Positions 1 through 4,689 of a stretch of DNA of 10,676 bases are shown here, in pieces. Position 1 is the first letter of the stretch. Each line of letters starts with the position of its first letter. The stretch comes from Candidatus Roizmanbacteria bacterium RIFCSPHIGHO2_01_FULL_39_8 (GTDB lineage: Bacteria > Patescibacteriota > Microgenomatia > UBA1406 > GWC2-37-13), in NCBI GenBank assembly GCA_001789355.1, contig MFZI01000014.1:3266-13941 (forward strand), given 5' to 3'. The notes beneath the pieces are model-generated. The model had not been told where the DNA came from and made no database searches. It was given only the letters and a program-made list of their open reading frames with translations. A program made the position numbers and the translations under genes.

Positions 1-85
1 TGCAATCCCGATCACCGTATTTTTAGAAACGATGATCATCGAAGTTCTCAATGCCCAAAAGAAACCCGCGGTTAATCCTCGGTAA
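1..85 (+). CDS. C-terminal tail of a gene starting outside the window, possibly AI-2E/PerM-type membrane protein
   Basis: Frame 2 on the + strand is open from the window edge to a TAA at 83-85, giving 27 residues that read AIPITVFLETMI followed by a polar tail (NAQKKPAVNPR). A hydrophobic 'IP(I/L)' segment followed by a charged tail resembles the C-terminus of AI-2E family transporters (COG0628, PerM-like), in which the last membrane helix ends with a similar motif. So short a stretch could be open by chance, so both the coding call and the family are tentative. The next gene (102-407) is on the other strand, so the two would converge with 16 nt between them. No clear terminator hairpin is visible there. 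Confidence 0.4.
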   Translation, partial: AIPITVFLETMIIEVLNAQKKPAVNPR

Positions 86-101
86 TTGTGCGGTAATTAT
101 A

Positions 102-407
102 TTAGTGAGAGTGCTCTTTCATCCAAAGCTCTTTTAAGATATTAAGGGTAAGTGTGGAAAGAATAAATCCTAATGTGGGAACGAGTGCATTTACATAGGG
201 ATTTGGCAAATGATTTACCAGGAAAAATAAAACAATTATTAAGTATGTCAAAATTGCTATAATGACTTTTCTGGCGATGCTCGTTTCCCACACTTTATCC
301 TTCTCTACTTTTTTATTTCGTTCCTCAATTTTTTGTATCCTTTTTTCTAAGTCCTGTATTTGAGATGTCATAATTCCAATATGGTCCGATTTATTTCCAA
401 CTACCAT
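102..407 (-). CDS. Small membrane protein with coiled-coil N-terminus and two transmembrane helices
   Basis: The 101-residue product has no recognised function. The N-terminal part (about residues 14-40) is rich in K, E, Q and R with a heptad-like pattern (IQDLEKRIQKIEER) and probably forms a short coiled coil. Two hydrophobic segments follow, at about residues 47-64 and 72-91, joined by a short loop with NHLPNPYVNA; the tail ends WMKEHSH. No signal peptide or catalytic motif is visible. The start is uncertain. ATG at 407 gives 101 residues, but it lies inside the palindromic -10 element ATTATAAT (406-413). An internal ATG at 371 (residue 13, just before the coiled coil) has CATATT six bases upstream, which would fit a leaderless start. 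The gene is divergent from the oxidoreductase at 422. It is probably a real conserved hypothetical gene; its role cannot be stated. Confidence 0.6.
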   Translation of the reverse strand: MVVGNKSDHIGIMTSQIQDLEKRIQKIEERNKKVEKDKVWETSIARKVIIAILTYLIIVLFFLVNHLPNPYVNALVPTLGFILSTLTLNILKELWMKEHSH

Positions 408-413
408 TATAAT
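406..413. promoter_or_regulatory. Palindromic -10 element (ATTATAAT) between divergent genes
   Basis: ATTATAAT is its own reverse complement, so it contains TATAAT on both strands: 408-413 on + and 411-406 on -. On + it ends 8 nt before the ATG at 422, which predicts an almost leaderless oxidoreductase mRNA. On - it overlaps the ATG at 407 and would instead place a transcript start near 399, upstream of the alternative ATG at 371. No -35 box is recognisable in either direction. Confidence 0.55.
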
Positions 414-421
414 AGAAGACT

Positions 422-1789
422 ATGAAGATCGCTATTTTAGGAGGAGGATTTACAGGACTAACGGCCGCATATTATCTTGCAAAAAAAGGCCACAAAGTAA
501 CAATATTCGAAAAAGAAAAAGTATTGGGAGGGTTGGCTGTCGGATTCAAAAGCAAAGGGTGGGATTGGTATCTGGAGCGGGCCTACCACCATCTTTTGGA
601 CAGCGAAGACGATATATTAAACTTTGCGAAAGAGATAGATTTTGAAGAGATCTTCTTTAAGAATACGTCAACAGCTTCATTATATGAGACGGGTCCTCAA
701 CACCCGTCTCAAAGTGATTACCGCATATTTCCCGTAGATTCACCGCAAGATTTCTTAAAACTACCCCTTCTTAGCCTCCCGGAAAAGCTTCGGGCGGGGG
801 CAGTCATAGCTTTTCTGAAAACCTCACCATTTCTCTCCTTCTATGAAAAGCAGACAGCCCGCCAATTTTTAGAGAAAACGATGGGGAAGAGGGTGTGGGA
901 AGTCTTGTGGCAAGAGCTTTTTCGGAAAAAGTTCGGTAAATATGCGGAAAATATTTTAGCCACTTTTATTTGGGCAAGGATCAAAAAACGGGCGAAGCAG
1001 CTGGGATACATCAAGGGAGGATTTCAGACGTTTATTGATTACGTGGAAGAGAAGGTAAAGGGTAAAGGGGTAAGCGTAAAGAAGGAGTATACGGTTTTAA
1101 ATATCACAAAAAAACGCGGCGCTTTTGAAGTTTTATTTTTACCGTCAAGTCATCCTGAATTTATTTCAGGATCTGATTCAAAAAGACAGATGCTGAATCA
1201 AGTTCAGCATGACATCCATGAAAAAGAAGAGTATGACGTTGTCATATCAACGCTCCCAACAGTCATCATGGGAAAAATAACGAAAGATATTTTTTCACCA
1301 TCTTACCTCGATCGTTTTACCAGGCTTGCCTATCTCCATGCGGTGGTTTTGATTTTGGAAACGAAAGAGCCAATTCTTAAAGATACCTACTGGCTCAACA
1401 TCTGTACGCCAAAGATTCCCATCATGTTGGTAGCCCAACATACCAATTTCATAGACAAAAAATATTATGGAGGAAATAATCTTTCGTATTTCGCCTGGTA
1501 TGTTGACCGCGATAATCCACTATTAAAGATGACCCCAAAGCAAGTTTTCAATTACGCCTTGCCATATATTAAAAAAGTTACAAGTTACGAGTTGCAAGTT
1601 GTGAACTATTATCACTTCATCGGTCCTTTTGCCCAGCCAATTTTCGATAAAGACTTCGTGAAAAATAAACCTGATTTTATAACTCCGGTGAAAAATTTCT
1701 TCATCGCAAATCTCGACATGACATATCCTTACGATCGGGGAACTAATTATGCAGTTAAATTAGGAAAAGAAGTAAGTGAGTTCATATAA
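422..1789 (+). CDS. FAD-dependent oxidoreductase (amine oxidase / HemY-like fold) with in-frame repeat insertions
   Basis: The 455-residue protein starts with a dinucleotide-binding motif, ILGGGFTGLTAAYYL (residues 5-19), followed by an acidic residue ending the second strand (FEKEKVLGG, 29-37). This is typical of flavin amine-oxidase/protoporphyrinogen-oxidase-like proteins (COG1232). A second conserved segment, YDVVISTLP (271-279), and a C-terminal FAD-contact region, FFIANLDMTYPYDRGTNYAV (426-445), complete the fold. The substrate cannot be told; relatives act on lipids, carotenoids or sugar nucleotides. The chain is interrupted by a palindrome-encoded insert at 89-97, a larger palindrome-encoded insert at 243-264 between two expected beta strands, and a heptamer repeat at 386-395. 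All keep the reading frame, so the gene is intact. The ATG at 422 puts GGGFTG at the usual distance from the N-terminus and follows a -10 box by 8 nt. Confidence 0.85.
   Translation: MKIAILGGGFTGLTAAYYLAKKGHKVTIFEKEKVLGGLAVGFKSKGWDWYLERAYHHLLDSEDDILNFAKEIDFEEIFFKNTSTASLYETGPQHPSQSDYRIFPVDSPQDFLKLPLLSLPEKLRAGAVIAFLKTSPFLSFYEKQTARQFLEKTMGKRVWEVLWQELFRKKFGKYAENILATFIWARIKKRAKQLGYIKGGFQTFIDYVEEKVKGKGVSVKKEYTVLNITKKRGAFEVLFLPSSHPEFISGSDSKRQMLNQVQHDIHEKEEYDVVISTLPTVIMGKITKDIFSPSYLDRFTRLAYLHAVVLILETKEPILKDTYWLNICTPKIPIMLVAQHTNFIDKKYYGGNNLSYFAWYVDRDNPLLKMTPKQVFNYALPYIKKVTSYELQVVNYYHFIGPFAQPIFDKDFVKNKPDFITPVKNFFIANLDMTYPYDRGTNYAVKLGKEVSEFI
686..710. repeat. Perfect inverted repeat inside the oxidoreductase gene
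   Basis: GAGACGGGT (686-694) and ACCCGTCTC (702-710) are exact reverse complements with a 7-nt loop. The element encodes ETGPQHPSQ (residues 89-97). It sits where related proteins usually run directly into the motif seen here as RIFPVDSP (101-108), so it looks like an in-frame palindromic insertion. Confidence 0.65.
1149..1213. repeat. 65-bp composite palindromic element inserted in frame
   Basis: Two hairpins lie in tandem: ATCCTGAA (1152-1159) with TTCAGGAT (1165-1172), and ATGCTGAA (1190-1197) with TTCAGCAT (1203-1210). Each has 8-bp perfect arms and a 5-nt loop. The outer ends GTCATCCTGAA (1149-1159) and TTCAGCATGAC (1203-1213) are also complementary at 10 of 11 positions, so the whole element is a palindrome made of palindromes. 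It encodes residues 243-264, with the peptides SHPEFISGS and MLNQVQHD. This peptide pattern is familiar from dispersed palindromic repeats that occur inside genes and spacers in many unrelated bacteria, comparable in behaviour to Rickettsia palindromic elements. Confidence 0.8.
1577..1604. repeat. Four degenerate tandem heptamers
   Basis: GTTACAA, GTTACGA, GTTGCAA and GTTGTGA follow each other without gaps. They encode VTSYELQVV near residues 386-395 of the oxidoreductase. Four copies of 7 nt add 28 nt, and the reading frame continues through them. This is probably a short simple-sequence expansion or the trace of another dispersed repeat. Confidence 0.6.
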
Positions 1790-1790
1790 T
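1785..1790 (+). promoter_or_regulatory. -10 box for the HAD hydrolase gene
   Basis: TATAAT overlaps the TAA stop (1787-1789) of the oxidoreductase gene and ends 7 nt before the ATG at 1798. That spacing puts the expected transcription start within a base or two of the start codon, implying a leaderless mRNA. No Shine-Dalgarno sequence precedes the ATG. Confidence 0.6.
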
Positions 1791-1797
1791 TTTAATC

Positions 1798-2424
1798 ATG
1801 AACAACAAGATCATCCTTTTTGATATTGATCGAACGATACTTGACACTGACAAAGTAATGAAGATTTTTACGGAAAAGATGCTGTTTATTCTTGGTAATC
1901 CGAATATTTCTGATTTTATGAAAGTTCGGGAAGAATATCTGAAACAGTTAGCTTATGATCGAGAATTTGTTCCGGAAGATTATATTAAAGCGATATCTAG
2001 AAAATTTCAATTTTCATATGAGCAGTCATTAATTGATGTTTTTTTTGATTCAGACAGTCAAAATATCTATAAAGAATCGGTCTATCCTGAAGTAAGAGAT
2101 GTTTTTAAAACACTAACCTACAGAAAATACAGATTGGGTATTTTTTCAGAAGGTGAAAAAAAGTTCCAGAATCATAAATTTAGATCTTTACATTTAGGTG
2201 AATATTTGGATGACGATCTAATCTTTATTTTTAATGCAAAAAACAATAGCGAAGCATTAAAAAGAATACCAAGAAGCTCGATTATTGTTGATGACAAATT
2301 AAGAATATGTGAGTTTTTAGATAAAGCAGGAATAAAAACTATATGGATAAATAAAAAAGGACTGCCAGACAGTACAAATTTCCAAACGATACATTATTTA
2401 TCTGAACTTAATAAGGTATTATAA
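1798..2424 (+). CDS. HAD-superfamily phosphohydrolase
   Basis: This 208-residue soluble protein has the haloacid-dehalogenase signature motifs in order. Motif I is FDIDRTILDT, with the nucleophile Asp9 and acid/base Asp11. A helical cap region covers roughly residues 18-95. Motif II is GIFSEG with Ser117. A lysine before motif IV (Lys155, EALKRIP) is a candidate motif III, and IIVDDKLRI supplies Asp165/Asp166 for Mg2+ binding. The layout fits the subfamily I (phosphoglycolate phosphatase / beta-phosphoglucomutase-like) phosphatases, but the substrate cannot be predicted. The gene is visibly richer in A and T than the glutamine synthetase and recA genes, which may reflect lower expression or a different origin. 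It lies 8 nt after the oxidoreductase stop yet has its own -10 box. Confidence 0.82.
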   Translation: MNNKIILFDIDRTILDTDKVMKIFTEKMLFILGNPNISDFMKVREEYLKQLAYDREFVPEDYIKAISRKFQFSYEQSLIDVFFDSDSQNIYKESVYPEVRDVFKTLTYRKYRLGIFSEGEKKFQNHKFRSLHLGEYLDDDLIFIFNAKNNSEALKRIPRSSIIVDDKLRICEFLDKAGIKTIWINKKGLPDSTNFQTIHYLSELNKVL

Positions 2425-2425
2425 T
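2420..2425 (+). promoter_or_regulatory. -10 box for the GAF-ANTAR gene
   Basis: TATAAT overlaps the TAA stop (2422-2424) of the HAD gene and ends 6 nt before the ATG at 2432. This matches a transcription start exactly at the start codon. No ribosome binding site is visible, consistent with leaderless translation. Confidence 0.6.
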
Positions 2426-2431
2426 ATCCCC

Positions 2432-3148
2432 ATGTTAAAGCAGAGCTCGCTTGCAGAAACAATCGACCTCCTCTCCAAACTCATCGTTTTTAATTCATAT
2501 GATTTTCAGGCTTTCCTCAATAAACTCATCAGACTTATCCTCAAAATTATCCCCGTAGAATCCTGTCTTATCTATTTTTATGACAGAGAAAAAAAAGAAC
2601 TGATTCTTATTGCTTCTAAGCAGCCACACCAAAAACTGCTCGGAAAAATCAAACTAAAGTGGGGAGAGGGAATAACCGGCTGGGTCGCAGCGAATAAGAA
2701 AACCGCGGTCCTCACAAAACAGGCGTACAAAGATAACCGCTTCAAATTTTTTAAGGAATTACCCGAAGACCGGTTCGAAGCTTTTTTGTCGGTTCCCATA
2801 ATCGATAGAGAAGGAGTGGTTGGAGTGATCAACCTACAGAATAAAACTCCATTTCAGTTTACAAAAGATCAGGTAAGAGGTATCGAGGCAGTGGTGAAAA
2901 TAATCGCTTCTGCATTCGAAAAGATTGCCCTCGAAAGAAAAGTCGATCACCTAAAGATGAAACTTGAGGAGAGAAAGATAATAGAGAGAGCAAAAGGAAT
3001 CCTGATGGTGGAAAAAAATATTGATGAAAATAAAGCTTTTGCACTTCTTCGGACAGAAGCCATGCAAAAGAGAAAGACGCTAAAAGATATTGCAGAAGCC
3101 GTGGTGCTTGTCTACGGAATCACTCTGCCCCAATCTAATCAGAGTTGA
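2432..3148 (+). CDS. GAF-ANTAR transcription antiterminator, probable regulator of the adjacent glnA
   Basis: This 238-residue cytoplasmic protein joins two domains. Residues about 25-165 form a GAF sensor domain, with GEGITGWVA (78-86), the FLSVPI strand (118-123) and GVINLQNK (131-138) as landmarks. A helical linker (about 160-178) leads to an ANTAR domain (about 178-228) with the hallmark IIERAKGILM (183-192), the ENKAFALLR segment (199-207) and a final hydrophobic helix ending IAEAVV. ANTAR proteins bind RNA leaders containing two hexaloop hairpins and prevent premature transcription termination; several known members control nitrogen or ethanolamine genes. Here the glutamine synthetase gene follows directly, and its leader contains two fitting hairpins. 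The ligand sensed by the GAF domain is unknown. The stop codon TGA (3146-3148) overlaps the -35 box of the glnA promoter. Confidence 0.92.
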   Translation: MLKQSSLAETIDLLSKLIVFNSYDFQAFLNKLIRLILKIIPVESCLIYFYDREKKELILIASKQPHQKLLGKIKLKWGEGITGWVAANKKTAVLTKQAYKDNRFKFFKELPEDRFEAFLSVPIIDREGVVGVINLQNKTPFQFTKDQVRGIEAVVKIIASAFEKIALERKVDHLKMKLEERKIIERAKGILMVEKNIDENKAFALLRTEAMQKRKTLKDIAEAVVLVYGITLPQSNQS

Positions 3149-3174
3149 CAAACGACAGCGAAAATTCCTATAAT
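3145..3174 (+). promoter_or_regulatory. Consensus sigma-70 promoter of glnA
   Basis: TTGACA (3145-3150) and TATAAT (3169-3174) both match the consensus exactly and are separated by 18 nt. The transcript should begin near 3181, leaving a 5' leader of about 67 nt before the glnA ATG. It is the only promoter in the window with a perfect -35 box. The -35 box overlaps the stop codon of the upstream GAF-ANTAR gene. Confidence 0.8.
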
Positions 3175-3181
3175 TGAGAAT

Positions 3182-3221
3182 TCTTCAGCGTTGAAGATCT
3201 TCTTTAAGACATTGTAGTCTT
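3182..3221 (+). promoter_or_regulatory. Putative two-hairpin ANTAR RNA target in the glnA leader
   Basis: Hairpin 1 is TCTTC (3182-3186), loop AGCGTT (3187-3192), GAAGA (3193-3197). Hairpin 2 is AAGAC (3206-3210), loop ATTGTA (3211-3216), GTCTT (3217-3221). An 8-nt linker (tcttcttt) separates them. Both loops are six bases long with A at position 1 and G at position 4, the conserved feature of ANTAR-protein RNA targets. A competing stem pairs TGAAGAT (3192-3198) with GTCTTCA (3217-3223; six Watson-Crick pairs plus one U-G) and excludes both hairpins. It is followed by the U-rich run TTTATTTATTA (3224-3234), which could act as a weak terminator. The pairings are direct; binding and termination are inferred. 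Confidence 0.7.
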
Positions 3222-3247
3222 CATTTATTTATTACAAGTAAAAACCC

Positions 3248-4672
3248 ATGGATACTCTATTGAAGAACTTTCTTGTGATTCCGTACTCACAGTTAGAAGA
3301 AATGAATCTGAAAGCAAAAGAAAAAGCGGAAAAACTTGACCCTAAAGAACTGGCTAAAGAATACATGAGCTATCTTAGAAAAGAAAAAAGAATAAAAGCT
3401 TTAACGATCTGTTTTTCTGATATCGAGGGAAGATTTCACATGCTGGACTATGATAAGAAATTCCTTCTTGATTCTTTTGACAACTTGACGTTCGACGGAT
3501 CTTCGATTCGAGGTTTCAGTGTTCAAAAAGAATCCGATTTACGACTGGATATCGATTGGAGTAGCTTCCGTTGGCTACCCACAGACGTATTTGGTACGGG
3601 AAAAGTTATCGTGTTTGCAAACATTTTAGACCGTGATAAAAGCCTGTATCTTTCTGATTTTAGAGGATTGCTTAAATCATATACAAGGGAATTAAGGAAA
3701 GAACAAGGAGTTACCGCCTATGCATCTACAGAAACAGAAGGATTTCTCATAGAAGGCGTGAGTGCAGAGCAAAACTACTCCGAGGGCAAAGGTTTTACAT
3801 TCGTCTCAAGCGGTGGATACTATCACTCGCTTCCCTTAGATATACTGCGTCAATTTATAGATCGGTCGGCAGAAGCACAGCGGGCTATGGGATTTCGCAA
3901 TGAAAAGGATCACCCGGAAGTAGCCCCCTCGCAGTTTGAGTTGAATTTCGCATATTCGGAAGTGGTGAGAGCCTGTGACAATATCCAGCTTTACAAACTT
4001 GTGTGTAGACAGATTGCGCGAAGCATGGGTTTGACCGCCTCTTTCTTGCCCAAGCCGGCTGTCGGGATAAACGGAAGCGGGATGCACTTGAATCTATCGT
4101 TTGGAAAAAAAGGGAAGAATATTTTTTATGAGAAAAAAGGGATGGAAGGGTTATCAAAGGACGCATGGGACGTGATCTATAAGGTCCTGAATCATGCGAA
4201 AGAAATCTGTTTGGTTCTCAATCCAAGTGTTAATGCCTACCGGCGTCTTGATCCTCACTTTGAGGCGCCCAACCAGATCAAAGTATCTCCGATTGATCGC
4301 GGATCGATGATCAGAATTCCTGTTGCCAATGAGAAAAGTGCACGAATAGAGATCCGCTCGGTTGCTCCTGATGCAAATCCATACCTTGTTTTGTATACAG
4401 TACTTAAAACAGCTTTTTTGGGAGGGAAGCCGAAAAAACCGGAAAGGGATATAAATCAATACCTGCCGGGTAATATCTACGAAGCGATGGATTACTTTGC
4501 AAGAAGCCGCTTTGTAGAAACGATTCTGGGAAAGGAAAATAAAGAAAAGTATCTCAGCTACAAAAAATCAGCAGCTGATCGAAGCCCAAAGGATCTCGGA
4601 ACACTAGTCAAAACATCAGAGGTGATTTTTCATCACGAAGTAACCAATCAGATGATCTGGAATAGGTTTTAG
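3248..4672 (+). CDS. glnA: Glutamine synthetase, type I
   Basis: This 474-residue enzyme makes glutamine from glutamate, ammonia and ATP in the cytoplasm. GSI landmarks are in order: DGSSIRGF (83-90), the metal-binding E-T-E at 162-164, PEVAPSQFELNF (223-234) with two further metal-ligand glutamates, KPAVGINGSGMHLN (269-282) with the ATP/metal-site His280, NPSVNAYRRL (325-334), DRGSMIRIP (350-358) with substrate/ATP-contacting arginines, and ARIEIR (365-370). The family NLYDLP segment carrying the adenylylated tyrosine is not present. The chain passes from RDINQY directly into LPGNIYEAM (400-413), so adenylylation control is unlikely. The length is usual for GSI. The gene has its own consensus promoter and a structured leader, lies downstream of a GAF-ANTAR regulator, and is probably controlled by it. 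No Shine-Dalgarno sequence precedes the ATG. The sequence is divergent from well-known GSI but retains the catalytic residues. Confidence 0.93.
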   Translation: MDTLLKNFLVIPYSQLEEMNLKAKEKAEKLDPKELAKEYMSYLRKEKRIKALTICFSDIEGRFHMLDYDKKFLLDSFDNLTFDGSSIRGFSVQKESDLRLDIDWSSFRWLPTDVFGTGKVIVFANILDRDKSLYLSDFRGLLKSYTRELRKEQGVTAYASTETEGFLIEGVSAEQNYSEGKGFTFVSSGGYYHSLPLDILRQFIDRSAEAQRAMGFRNEKDHPEVAPSQFELNFAYSEVVRACDNIQLYKLVCRQIARSMGLTASFLPKPAVGINGSGMHLNLSFGKKGKNIFYEKKGMEGLSKDAWDVIYKVLNHAKEICLVLNPSVNAYRRLDPHFEAPNQIKVSPIDRGSMIRIPVANEKSARIEIRSVAPDANPYLVLYTVLKTAFLGGKPKKPERDINQYLPGNIYEAMDYFARSRFVETILGKENKEKYLSYKKSAADRSPKDLGTLVKTSEVIFHHEVTNQMIWNRF

Positions 4673-4673
4673 G

Positions 4674-4682
4674 TGGTATACT
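4674..4682 (+). promoter_or_regulatory. Extended -10 promoter for the hydrolase gene
   Basis: TGGTATACT contains a TGn extension followed by TATACT (4677-4682). It ends 7 nt before the ATG at 4690 and begins just after the glnA stop (4670-4672). An extended -10 can work without a -35 box. The spacing predicts a nearly leaderless mRNA, separate from the glnA transcript. Confidence 0.6.
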
Positions 4683-4689
4683 GTTAAGC

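Noticed and set aside
1149..1604. CRISPR array or insertion sequence in the oxidoreductase region
   Set aside because: The repeats are single palindromes and a heptamer run; there are no regularly spaced direct repeats, no transposase, and the reading frame is intact.
3229..3247. Leaderless alternative promoter directly before glnA (TACAAG before the ATG)
   Set aside because: It matches the -10 consensus poorly with 9-nt spacing, while a perfect -35/-10 pair lies upstream.
3836..4459. Three open frames on the minus strand inside the glutamine synthetase gene
   Set aside because: They are shadows of a strongly conserved gene, with low-complexity or unlikely protein sequences and no start signals.
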